Origin: Candidatus Zhuqueibacterota bacterium
GTDB lineage: Bacteria; Zhuqueibacterota; Zhuqueibacteria; Thermofontimicrobiales; Thiofontviventaceae
DNA length: 14,503 nt
Assembly: GCA_014729735.1 (NCBI GenBank)
Contig: WJJN01000600.1
Span: forward strand, 1 to 14,503
Direction of reading: 5' to 3'
In this document: in pieces, positions 8,053 through 14,503 of the stretch
Layout of the letters: each line of letters begins with the position of its first letter
Numbering within the stretch: position 1 is the first letter of the stretch
Made by a program: the position numbers and the translations under genes
Notes under the pieces: model-generated
What the model was told of the DNA's origin: nothing
Seen by the model: the letters and a program-made list of their open reading frames with translations, nothing else
The model's database searches: none

Positions 8053-8130
8053 AGGCACTTCCATTGATAATATATTACCTTCAATTAAGTCATTTTACAG
8101 ATTTATTTTTTTATAATTGAGTTGGTTTTA

Positions 8131-9474
8131 TTAGCTCTTTGTCTGCAATCCATTTAAGTTGTTGCCAAAACCGAAATTATCGGCATTCCTATGAATAATA
8201 ATCGAAGCAATTACTTTGGGAATGTATTCACGGGTTTCCTGAGGCAGGGCTCTTTTGCGGAAAAGATACCAGAAATCCCGCTCTTCAAAAGGATTATACA
8301 GTTTTTTCAACTGATGCCGAACTTTGCCATCGCCGACGTTATACGATGCGAGCGCCAGCATGAATGATTCTTTGCCAAAAATGCCGATCAGGTCAATTAA
8401 ATATTCCCGTGCTGCGAGAGTTGATTTGAATGGATCGCTGCGTTCATCCTTGTAGCGATCGACGCGCAAGCCATATTCACGAGCTGTGTGCGGCATAAAT
8501 TGCCACATTCCAGCAGCTCCGGAGCGCTGGTTATACGCATTTGGATTGAAACCGCTTTCGACCATTGCAATGTACGCCAGTACTTCGGGTAGTCCTTTTT
8601 CTCTGAAAACACGTCGTATCATGGGCAGATATTCCTTACTTCGTTGCAGATTCTTTTTCATGTGAATCCGTTTTGGACCACTGAAATATCGGATCATTTT
8701 AGCCACTTCCGATGCAAACAGAGGCGGCACTATATAATTTTCTTCCCCAAATTCCGCCATCACCTGTTTGATCCCGCGGATAATCAAATCCCGCTCTTTT
8801 TCTTCAGGAAGTTCTCTGGAAATTTTTTTCGCCTTACGGATGAGATGGTTCAACTCCTGATTCAGTCGGTTAAAATCCAGATCATCCAGTTCCCAACCCA
8901 GCGAATCCAACTGATTTTCCAGAGCGATAATTCGTTTATCATATTTTTCTTTTAATTTTGCTAATCGGGCAACCTCCTTTTTTTCTGAATTTAGCATTAT
9001 TTTGTATCCCGAAGCAAAACTGGTTGCAACGATAATAACAATGACAAGTGTCGTAATGATTGTTTTTACACGACTCGCATTTTTTTTCTCCCGAAGAAAG
9101 TCTTCGCGCCGGCGTCTTATAACAGCATTAACTTTCGCGACTAAAAATCCCAGATCCACAGGTTTCTCGATATAGTCATCAAACAAACTGCTAAGTCCCT
9201 CGGTTTTTAAGCGCCTCGTTCCTCGCCCCGTGATCACGATAAACGGCGTGGACGCAATGCTTTTCTGCCGTCGCACTTCTTTGCAAAATTGAACGCCATT
9301 CATATCCGGCATCATATAGTCCGAGATAATCACATCCGGGCGTTGCTGAAGGGCAATCTCTAAACCCTGCTGTGCAGTTTGCGCAACTATCATTTCATAT
9401 CCTGCTTTTCCAAGAGTTACCTGGAATAAATGACAGATTTTGGGATCATCATCCACAATGAGAACTTTATGCAT
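8131..9474 (-). CDS. Receiver-domain / membrane / lytic transglycosylase fusion protein
   Basis: The ATG at 9472-9474 is preferred over a TTG 21 bases upstream because GGAGAG (9478-9483) precedes it; the product has 447 residues. Residues 1-115 are a complete response-regulator receiver: acidic pair Asp8/Asp9, phospho-acceptor Asp52 in ISDYMMPD, Thr82 and Lys104 in IEKP. A basic stretch (RRRRE...) and one membrane helix (about 138-157) follow, then a coiled coil (about 165-215). The C-terminal part is a family-1 SLT lytic transglycosylase, most like MltD: catalytic Glu306 in AMVESGFNP, then SGAAGMWQFMP and LASYNVGDG. By the positive-inside rule the receiver is cytoplasmic and the enzyme periplasmic, so phosphorylation could control peptidoglycan cleavage across the membrane. 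The enzyme cuts the MurNAc-GlcNAc bond to form 1,6-anhydroMurNAc. No LysM repeats are present, and no kinase gene is nearby. It is divergent from asnB. Confidence 0.92.
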   Translation of the reverse strand: MHKVLIVDDDPKICHLFQVTLGKAGYEMIVAQTAQQGLEIALQQRPDVIISDYMMPDMNGVQFCKEVRRQKSIASTPFIVITGRGTRRLKTEGLSSLFDDYIEKPVDLGFLVAKVNAVIRRRREDFLREKKNASRVKTIITTLVIVIIVATSFASGYKIMLNSEKKEVARLAKLKEKYDKRIIALENQLDSLGWELDDLDFNRLNQELNHLIRKAKKISRELPEEKERDLIIRGIKQVMAEFGEENYIVPPLFASEVAKMIRYFSGPKRIHMKKNLQRSKEYLPMIRRVFREKGLPEVLAYIAMVESGFNPNAYNQRSGAAGMWQFMPHTAREYGLRVDRYKDERSDPFKSTLAAREYLIDLIGIFGKESFMLALASYNVGDGKVRHQLKKLYNPFEERDFWYLFRKRALPQETREYIPKVIASIIIHRNADNFGFGNNLNGLQTKS

Positions 9475-9544
9475 GGTCTCTCCATTTATTTCCAAAATAG
9501 GTTTTCGCTTAAATTATCGGCATGTTCTTTGAATTATTTACTAT

Positions 9545-9590
9545 ATTGTCAAATTTAGGGTAAGCTTAATATCAAAATAATCTTGACAAT
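9545..9590. repeat. Inverted repeat ATTGTCAA / TTGACAAT between divergent genes
   Basis: ATTGTCAA at 9545-9552 and TTGACAAT at 9583-9590 are exact inverted copies in the 162-base gap between the transglycosylase and asnB genes. The right copy contains the -35 box of asnB; the left copy has a TTGACA facing the other way, but the minus-strand -10 region behind it is poor. The pair may mark back-to-back promoters or an operator shared by both genes. Confidence 0.3.
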
Positions 9591-9611
9591 CGATATATTT
9601 TTGCATACATT
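9583..9611 (+). promoter_or_regulatory. Sigma-70-type promoter of the asnB operon
   Basis: A perfect TTGACA (9583-9588) is followed, after 17 bases, by TACATT (9606-9611), four of six matches to TATAAT. Transcription would begin near 9618, about 19 bases before the asnB ATG, leaving room for the ribosome site AAGGGAGTG at 9625-9633. Confidence 0.6.
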
Positions 9612-9636
9612 ATATCCGACAACCAAGGGAGTGAAT

Positions 9637-11607
9637 ATGTGTGGAATTGCTGGTATAATCGATCAAAATAGACCGGAAGAGAACATTCATCTCATGAAAG
9701 AGATGATTTCCGCTATCCGGCATCGCGGACCTGACGAATTCGGAATTTACAATGATGATCACGCCTGTCTCGGACATGCGAGATTGAGCATCATTGATCT
9801 CAACACCGGAGACCAGCCGATTCACAATGAAGATAAAACACTGTGGATCATTTACAACGGCGAAGTTTTTAATTATCCAGAATTACGGAAAGAATTGATC
9901 AAAAAAGGTCATCATTTTGCCACGACTTCTGATACGGAAGTCATTTTGCACGGGTACGAAGAATATGGCGCTGAAATACTATCACGGCTAAACGGACAAT
10001 TTGCGTTTGCCATTTGGGACAAATCCAGCCGCGAGCTGTTCATTGCACGGGATAGACTCGGGATTCGTCCGCTATTTTATTTTTATGATCAACAGCGCTT
10101 CATTTTCGCTTCTGAGATAAAGGCAATTTTTCAGGATCACCGAATAACGCCTGCTATTAATCCATTTGCATTGAGCCAGATTTTCACATTTTGGACGACT
10201 CTTTATCCGGATACGATATTCAAAAATATTCGGGAATTGCCGCCGGCGCACTATCTGATTTTGAAGGATGGGAATATTCAGATTCAACGATACTGGGAAT
10301 TATCATTTCCGCCAGCCGATGATTATGAGGACAAACCATTTTCGTATTGGTCAGAGAATTTCACTGAATTATTGGTCGATGCATCTCTAATACGGTTGCG
10401 AGCCGATGTGCCGGTAGGCGCTTATCTCAGCGGGGGACTGGATTCTTCGGTTATATCGGCGATTATTATGAATTACACGAACAACCCGATGAAAACGTTC
10501 TCTATCAGTTTTGAAGAACAGTCTTTTGATGAAAGCAGGTACCAGATCGCTGTCTCAAACCATTTGGGAACCGATCACCGGGATCAGCCGATTTCCAACA
10601 GATCCGTCGCTGAGAATTTTCCGCAAACTATCTGGTTTACCGAAAAGCCGATCCTGCGTACTGCCCCGGTACCGTTGATGTTATTATCGGATCTGGTTCG
10701 AAGGAATAATTTCAAGGTTGTACTTACCGGCGAAGGTGCCGATGAGTTCTTAGGTGGCTACAATATTTTCAAAGAAAATATCATCCGCCATTTCTGGCAT
10801 AAATATCCGAATAGTCCGCGGCGACCGTTGCTGCTCCAAAAATTATATCCTTATCTCAGTGTTTCGTCACCGCAAATCCGGCGCTTTACCGAGCAATTCT
10901 TCGCATACAAATTGGGGGAAATCAATCATCCGGCATATTCACATCTGGTACGCTGGCGGAATTACGAGCAGTTCTCGAAGTTTTTCTCGCCGGATTTTAC
11001 AGCACAATGTGATGGCTATGAGCCAGTAGATGATTTTCTGGAACATATTCCGGAGAGATTCGAAAAATGGTCGCCGTTGAGCAAAGCGCAGTATATCGAA
11101 ATTTCGTTATTCATGTCCGGCTATTTGCTTTCATCGCAGGGAGATCGAATGGCAATGGCAAATTCCGTGGAAGGTCGTTTTCCATTTCTGGATCACAGGC
11201 TGGTAGAATTTTGTTCGAAGATTCCGCCGAAATACAAATTGCGCCGGATGAATGAGAAATATATTCTTAAAAAAACCATGCGGCATTTATTGCCGCCGGA
11301 AGTCAGCCAGCGATCGAAGCAGCCTTATCGTGCACCTGTTGCAAAATGCTTTTATTCTGCCGATAATAGTAATTATGTAGAACAGATCTTCAAATCGAAT
11401 GGGAGCGAGCTTTATTTTCAACCGAATATTTTAAATCGCTTTTTGGAAAAGTGGAAACGGGCAGAAGGTAATCTAGCCAGTGAGCGTGACAATATGATTT
11501 TCATTGGTCTGCTTTCTACACTTTTGGTTCATGAAATGTTCATCACAAAAAGATTTCAACCCGTAAAAAACAAAATAATTGAAAATTTTAAGCTTGTTCA
11601 ACATTAA
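9637..11607 (+). CDS. asnB: Asparagine synthase (glutamine-hydrolysing)
   Basis: The start is the ATG at 9637, preceded by AAGGGAGTG, because it gives MCGIAGI, in which Cys2 must become the N-terminal nucleophile after Met removal; a longer frame from 9583 would start inside the promoter. The 656-residue product has a class II glutaminase domain (about 1-200; RHRGPDEFG, IYNGEVFNY, DTEVILHGYEEYG) and an ATP-pyrophosphatase synthetase domain (SGGLDSS at 265-271, later TGEGADEFLGGYN). It makes asparagine, or amidates another carboxylate, from glutamine and ATP. It is longer than E. coli AsnB (554) and nearer B. subtilis AsnB (632), which amidates meso-diaminopimelate in peptidoglycan. Its position before a deacetylase and ddl, opposite a lytic transglycosylase, makes a cell-wall role plausible, but sequence alone does not decide the acceptor. 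Confidence 0.93.
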   Translation: MCGIAGIIDQNRPEENIHLMKEMISAIRHRGPDEFGIYNDDHACLGHARLSIIDLNTGDQPIHNEDKTLWIIYNGEVFNYPELRKELIKKGHHFATTSDTEVILHGYEEYGAEILSRLNGQFAFAIWDKSSRELFIARDRLGIRPLFYFYDQQRFIFASEIKAIFQDHRITPAINPFALSQIFTFWTTLYPDTIFKNIRELPPAHYLILKDGNIQIQRYWELSFPPADDYEDKPFSYWSENFTELLVDASLIRLRADVPVGAYLSGGLDSSVISAIIMNYTNNPMKTFSISFEEQSFDESRYQIAVSNHLGTDHRDQPISNRSVAENFPQTIWFTEKPILRTAPVPLMLLSDLVRRNNFKVVLTGEGADEFLGGYNIFKENIIRHFWHKYPNSPRRPLLLQKLYPYLSVSSPQIRRFTEQFFAYKLGEINHPAYSHLVRWRNYEQFSKFFSPDFTAQCDGYEPVDDFLEHIPERFEKWSPLSKAQYIEISLFMSGYLLSSQGDRMAMANSVEGRFPFLDHRLVEFCSKIPPKYKLRRMNEKYILKKTMRHLLPPEVSQRSKQPYRAPVAKCFYSADNSNYVEQIFKSNGSELYFQPNILNRFLEKWKRAEGNLASERDNMIFIGLLSTLLVHEMFITKRFQPVKNKIIENFKLVQH

Positions 11608-11635
11608 TCGATTAGAAGATCGATCGGGAGATCAA

Positions 11636-12505
11636 ATGAATTTAGAAACAAATAGACGTTCTCTCATCATCCATGCGGATGACGGCGGATTGTGCCGGTC
11701 CGTAAATAAGGCAATCATCGATTCATTGAATAAAGGCATCGTGACCAGCACCAGTTTAATGGCGCCCACGCCCTATTTCGAAGAAATCGCCGTGCAGCTC
11801 ACAAAGATGCCGCAGGCTGATGTCGGTGTACATTTAACGCTGAATTGCATGTACGAGCAATCTCCTTGGAAACCGGTTTCTTCGCCGGATAAAGTATCCA
11901 GCCTGGTTAATGCCGATGGATCTTTACTGGAAACAGTGACGGATTTTGCTGTTAATGCAACTCCCGAGGATGTGAGAACAGAAATCAGGTCGCAGATAGA
12001 ACGACTTTTTGAAATGGGATTGAAACCATCTCATATCGATTCGCATCAGGGAACAATTTTTCTGAATACCAAATTTTTGCAAAGCTATATCGAGTTGGCG
12101 CAGGAATACGATCTGATTCCGATGCTTTTGAAGCCGAATGAATTTACAAAAAAAATGATTGAATCACGAAATTTGCCATTAAATAGTGAAGATTTGGAAA
12201 GATTGACTAAAATCGATCTGCCTTTTCTGGATTTTCTGTTCATGGAAGATATTCATCAAAACGAATCATTCGATGTGCGCAAACTGACGTACTATCGCGT
12301 CATTCAGCAGCTACCTGTTGGTTTGTCACAGATCATCATACATCCGGGATATGATGACGAAGAATTGAGAAATTTGACAGACTTCAGCTATAATCGCGAA
12401 TATGATTTCTCCATATTTACGGATGATGAAACACGCAAATTAATTGAAAAGCAGAATATCAAATTAACAAGCTGGGATGCTTTAAAAGACACATCAAACT
12501 CATAA
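11636..12505 (+). CDS. ChbG/HpnK (YdjC-like) family carbohydrate deacetylase
   Basis: The ATG at 11636 is chosen for its GGGAG site at 11626-11630; the 289-residue product lies 28 bases after asnB. The family's metal-binding elements are present: HADDGG (13-18; Asp15/Asp16), GVHLTL with His66, and SHIDSHQG with His133 and His137. Family members remove acetyl groups from N-acetylated sugars: ChbG acts on diacetylchitobiose and chitotriose, and HpnK takes part in hopanoid side-chain synthesis. The usual ADDFGLS and DSHQHVH motifs read ADDGGLC and DSHQGTI here, so substrate choice may differ. With asnB and ddl alongside, an N-acetylated cell-wall or envelope sugar is a reasonable guess, though the actual substrate is unknown. 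There is no signal peptide, so it is probably cytoplasmic. Confidence 0.85.
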   Translation: MNLETNRRSLIIHADDGGLCRSVNKAIIDSLNKGIVTSTSLMAPTPYFEEIAVQLTKMPQADVGVHLTLNCMYEQSPWKPVSSPDKVSSLVNADGSLLETVTDFAVNATPEDVRTEIRSQIERLFEMGLKPSHIDSHQGTIFLNTKFLQSYIELAQEYDLIPMLLKPNEFTKKMIESRNLPLNSEDLERLTKIDLPFLDFLFMEDIHQNESFDVRKLTYYRVIQQLPVGLSQIIIHPGYDDEELRNLTDFSYNREYDFSIFTDDETRKLIEKQNIKLTSWDALKDTSNS

Positions 12506-12535
12506 AAGGATCAGCTTATATCTATGGAGGAAACA

Positions 12536-13642
12536 ATGGATCGAAAAATTCGGGTCGGAATTCTATTCGGAGGGAAATCAGCAGAGCACGAAGTTTCACT
12601 GCAATCGGCAAAAAATGTCGTGGATGCTATTGATAAGGAAAAATATGAGGTCGTGCTTATCGGAATCGATAAAAGCGGACAGTGGCATTTGAATGAATCC
12701 TCCAATTATTTATTGAACGCGGACAATCCAAAGCTGATCGCGCTAAATAAAGCCAGCGAAAAAGTGACATTGGTACCCCGTGCAGAAAAAAATGAACTTG
12801 TCAAACTGACGAGCAATCAGTCTGCCGGTCCGCTGGATGTGATTTTTCCGGTGCTGCACGGGACATTTGGCGAAGACGGGACAGTTCAGGGATTTTTGAA
12901 ACTCGCAGATGTACCCTTCGTCGGCGCCGGTGTTTTAGGTTCTGCAGTGGGAATGGATAAGGACGTGATGAAGCGTCTGCTGCGCGATGCCGGATTGCCG
13001 ATTGGGGATTTTCTGGTTTTTCATAAAAAGGAAATAGAATCGATCAATTTCAATGCACTGGTCGAGCGGCTCGGATTGCCATTCTTCGTAAAGCCGGCGA
13101 ATCTCGGTTCATCTGTCGGAATCAGCAAGGTGAAGGATTTCGATCAATTTGAAGAAGCGATTCGCGATGCTTTTAATTACGATAATAAAATTCTGATCGA
13201 GGAATATGTCGAGGGACGGGAGATAGAATGTTCAGTGCTCGGAAATGAAGATCCTATTGCATCACTGCCGGGTGAGGTAATTCCACAGCACGAGTGGTAT
13301 TCGTACGAAGCAAAATATATCGATGAGGCTGGCGCAAAGCTTGTCATTCCCGCAGATCTGCCGGATCATTTGATAAAAAAATTCCAGCAGCGTGCGGTAG
13401 AAGCATTTAAAGTATTGTGCTGTGAAGGCATGGCGCGCGTCGATTGTTTCTTGCGCAAAAAGGATGATGAAGTTATGATTCACGAAATTAACACCATTCC
13501 GGGATTTACCAAAATCAGCATGTATCCCAAACTGTGGGAAGTCAGCGGCATTCCGTATAAAGAATTGATCGATCGTCTCATCCAACTGGCAATCGAGCGG
13601 CATGAAAGTGAGAAAGAATTGAAGACTTCGGTAGAACTATAA
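12536..13642 (+). CDS. ddl: D-alanine--D-alanine ligase
   Basis: The start at 12536 gives the family-typical MDRKIRVGILFGGKSAEHEVS and follows GGAGG at 12526-12530 (an in-frame ATG at 12524 overlaps that site). The 368-residue ATP-grasp enzyme joins two D-alanines in the cytoplasm for peptidoglycan precursors. Visible elements are SAEHEVS (15-21), HGTFGEDGTVQGF (108-120), the ATP-binding KPANLGSSVGISK (186-198), the omega-loop YSYEAKY (255-261) and the Mg-binding EINTIPGF (317-324). The loop Tyr at 257 favours D-Ala over the D-lactate specificity of VanA-type enzymes. It is the last gene of the asnB operon, 30 bases after the deacetylase stop, and is followed by a hairpin terminator. Confidence 0.95.
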   Translation: MDRKIRVGILFGGKSAEHEVSLQSAKNVVDAIDKEKYEVVLIGIDKSGQWHLNESSNYLLNADNPKLIALNKASEKVTLVPRAEKNELVKLTSNQSAGPLDVIFPVLHGTFGEDGTVQGFLKLADVPFVGAGVLGSAVGMDKDVMKRLLRDAGLPIGDFLVFHKKEIESINFNALVERLGLPFFVKPANLGSSVGISKVKDFDQFEEAIRDAFNYDNKILIEEYVEGREIECSVLGNEDPIASLPGEVIPQHEWYSYEAKYIDEAGAKLVIPADLPDHLIKKFQQRAVEAFKVLCCEGMARVDCFLRKKDDEVMIHEINTIPGFTKISMYPKLWEVSGIPYKELIDRLIQLAIERHESEKELKTSVEL

Positions 13643-13657
13643 ATCTGTAAAATAAAA

Positions 13658-13699
13658 AATCATTCTGAATCCACTGCTGTTTTTGGATCCAGAATGATT
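13658..13699. terminator. Bidirectional hairpin terminator between converging units
   Basis: The arms AATCATTCTGAATCC (13658-13672) and GGATCCAGAATGATT (13685-13699) form a 15-base-pair stem with one mismatch around a 12-base loop. On the plus strand CCTTTTCTTTG follows, serving ddl. On the minus strand a strong TTTTTTATTTT run follows, serving the gene at 13728. Confidence 0.85.
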
Positions 13700-13727
13700 C
13701 CTTTTCTTTGATTAAAACACATTCGTA

Positions 13728-13994
13728 TCAATCATGCACGAAAATCATCTTCTGTGCATCCACACCATCGTAGCTGTTTAATTTGGCTGCTAAATCATCA
13801 CTTTTGCTTTGATCTCCAACCAATTCCAGCAGGATCAATCCATTTGCCGCGCACACATCATCATCCGCCTCGTGCAAACCGAGGCGTGTTTTAATATAAC
13901 AGCCATAATCGGTTAATAATTTTTGTACTTCCGGCGCCTGTTTCACCCGGTCCTGAATGTGGATTCCCATAATAACATGATTGCTCTTGTTCAT
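13728..13994 (-). CDS. TM1266-like small ferredoxin-fold (NikR C-terminal-like) protein
   Basis: The ATG at 13992-13994 has an AAGGAG site at 14001-14006 with six-base spacing, so it is preferred over the TTG two codons upstream. The 88-residue protein has the order strand (IMGIHIQDR), helix (PEVQKLLTDYG), strand (CYIKTRLGLH), strand (GLILLEL), helix (SDDLAAKLNSY), strand (AQKMIFVHD), i.e. a ferredoxin-like ACT fold without a DNA-binding part. It resembles the TM1266 group, annotated as putative iron-only-hydrogenase-system regulators and related to the NikR ligand domain. It may bind a metal or small ligand (His37, Cys32, Cys48 are candidates), which is inference. No hydrogenase genes are in view. 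It follows the zinc-ribbon-like gene by 19 bases. Confidence 0.7.
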   Translation of the reverse strand: MNKSNHVIMGIHIQDRVKQAPEVQKLLTDYGCYIKTRLGLHEADDDVCAANGLILLELVGDQSKSDDLAAKLNSYDGVDAQKMIFVHD

Positions 13995-14013
13995 CTTCAA
14001 CTCCTTGCATGAT

Positions 14014-14247
14014 TCATTTATTTTGTTTTGTTCCGCTATATGTAAATGCCCTGCCGATCATTTTGATATGTCCGCCTTTATCAATCCCGATTACATTGCC
14101 GCATTTGCAAACAATTTTATCACCGGAAACATTCATTCCATATATTTTTTGAATGCGCTTTTTATAGCAGCGTAATACTTCACCGCGTCCCAACTTCTCA
14201 TATTTCCATAATTTAGATTTACAGCCAGCGCATTTTATGGTGAGCAT
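14014..14247 (-). CDS. Small five-cysteine zinc-ribbon-like protein of unknown function
   Basis: A 77-residue basic protein. Its cysteines lie at 6 and 9 (CAGC), 27 (LRCYKK) and 47 and 49 (CKCG), the spacing expected of a zinc ribbon with one knuckle at the start and another in the middle. The C-terminal half, GNVIGIDKGGHIKMIGRAFTYSG, looks conserved in character, with its Lys, Tyr and Gly. The role is unknown; nucleic-acid or protein binding would be usual for such folds. The ATG at 14245-14247 lacks a clear ribosome site. It is the first gene of a two-gene minus-strand unit with the TM1266-like protein. Confidence 0.7.
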   Translation of the reverse strand: MLTIKCAGCKSKLWKYEKLGRGEVLRCYKKRIQKIYGMNVSGDKIVCKCGNVIGIDKGGHIKMIGRAFTYSGTKQNK

Positions 14248-14267
14248 AATTCAATTCATTTACTTTT

Positions 14268-14296
14268 TATATAGTTGGGGAAATGTTAATTGAAAA
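14268..14296 (-). promoter_or_regulatory. Possible sigma-70-type promoter for the zinc-ribbon/TM1266-like pair
   Basis: On the minus strand TTTTCA (14296-14291) is followed after 17 bases by TATATA (14273-14268), about 20 bases before the ATG at 14247. The -35 box matches the consensus only partly and the region is AT-rich, so this is tentative. Confidence 0.35.
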
Positions 14297-14301
14297 TCAG
14301 A

Positions 14302-14327
14302 TTCCCGAAATTTTTGTTTTTCGGGAA
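14302..14327 (-). terminator. Hairpin after the ppc gene
   Basis: TTCCCGAAA (14302-14310) and TTTCGGGAA (14319-14327) form a perfect nine-base-pair stem with an eight-base loop, seven bases past the ppc stop. On the minus strand it is followed by TCTGATTTTC, a weak T-rich stretch, so termination may be partial and some transcription could run into the small-gene pair. Confidence 0.6.
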
Positions 14328-14334
14328 CCTTGAA

Positions 14335-14503
14335 CTAACCCGTACTCTGCATCGCCGCCGCAATCCCGTTAATGCTCAGATAAAGGGCATAACGCGTTGC
14401 CTCATCCTCATTATCTTTCGATTGCCTGTAACGACGGAGCAATTCAACCTGCAACAAATTCAGAACGTCAGTATACGGATTTCGGAAACGGATCGTATTT
14501 CGA
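14335..14503 (-). CDS. ppc: Phosphoenolpyruvate carboxylase, C-terminal end (partial)
   Basis: The last 55 codons are present, with the TAG at 14335-14337; the gene enters from the right edge. The translated end contains RFRNPYTDVLNLLQVELLRR and finishes with LSINGIAAAMQSTG. This matches the family's invariant tail (RNPYVDPLNxLQVELLxR and LTINGIAAGMRNTG), which forms part of the catalytic and allosteric region. The enzyme adds bicarbonate to phosphoenolpyruvate to make oxaloacetate, refilling the citric-acid cycle. The last residues read AAMQSTG instead of AAGMRNTG; the final Gly is kept. A hairpin at 14302-14327 follows the stop. Confidence 0.93.
   Translation of the reverse strand, partial: RNTIRFRNPYTDVLNLLQVELLRRYRQSKDNEDEATRYALYLSINGIAAAMQSTG

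Larger units (their letters stand above)
7792..8130. other. Long intergenic region upstream of the Rel-like gene
   Basis: This 339-base AT-rich stretch separates two minus-strand genes. It holds the sigma-54-type promoter at 7936-7951, a 9-base palindrome GTGACTCAC at 8044-8052, and three copies of GCACT (plus-strand sense) at 7974-7978, 8025-8029 and 8055-8059, which may be activator sites. No convincing gene was seen; a 31-codon open frame across the promoter lacks a ribosome site. No hairpin terminator follows the 8131 stop. Bases 7792-7881 remain open in the Rel frame and could code if the TTG at 7881 is used. Confidence 0.6.

Noticed and set aside
9524..9552. Minus-strand sigma-70 promoter for the transglycosylase gene
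   Set aside because: TTGACA is present but no acceptable -10 box occurs at 16-18 bases spacing.
9583..9636. Upstream extension of asnB from a TTG start
   Set aside because: The TTG is part of the -35 box, and extension would bury the Cys2 nucleophile that must be N-terminal.

Overview
The window looks like a chromosomal segment of a low-to-moderate GC, didermic bacterium. Two lipoproteins with lipoboxes, a membrane-anchored lytic transglycosylase and a Bor-like lipoprotein point to an outer membrane and a periplasm. Many genes have strong Shine-Dalgarno sequences, which argues against typical Bacteroidota. The mix of families would fit a lineage such as Calditrichota/KSB1 or a relative, but this is inference only. 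No RNA gene, CRISPR array or insertion sequence was seen.

Left part, plus strand (1-2170): the 3' end of a YiiX/YebB-like permuted papain-fold hydrolase; a CPBP-family membrane protease gene that appears broken (frameshift near 910 and no EExxxR motif); a lipoprotein of unknown function; and a small Bor-like lipoprotein.

Centre, minus strand (2204-7951): an unusual regulatory module. A clear sigma-54 (-24/-12) promoter at 7936-7951 faces a divergent RelA/SpoT-type protein with an intact-looking (p)ppGpp synthetase core, an unrecognisable hydrolase domain, an altered TGS domain and no C-terminal regulatory domains. Downstream lies a TPR-AAA+ sigma-54 activator with a GAFTHA variant loop, whose stop overlaps the start of a nucleotidyltransferase. 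The obvious hypothesis is that the activator drives the Rel-like gene.

Right-centre (8131-13642): a divergent pair of units that looks cell-envelope directed. On the minus strand is a rare fusion of a response-regulator receiver, one membrane helix, a coiled coil and a lytic transglycosylase domain. On the plus strand is an asnB - ChbG/YdjC-type deacetylase - ddl operon with a consensus-like sigma-70 promoter. Ddl makes the D-Ala-D-Ala of peptidoglycan, some AsnB proteins amidate peptidoglycan, and the transglycosylase cuts it.

Right end (13643-14503): a bidirectional hairpin terminator, then a minus-strand pair (a TM1266-like ferredoxin-fold protein and a five-cysteine zinc-ribbon-like protein) behind a possible promoter, a further hairpin, and the C-terminal end of phosphoenolpyruvate carboxylase.
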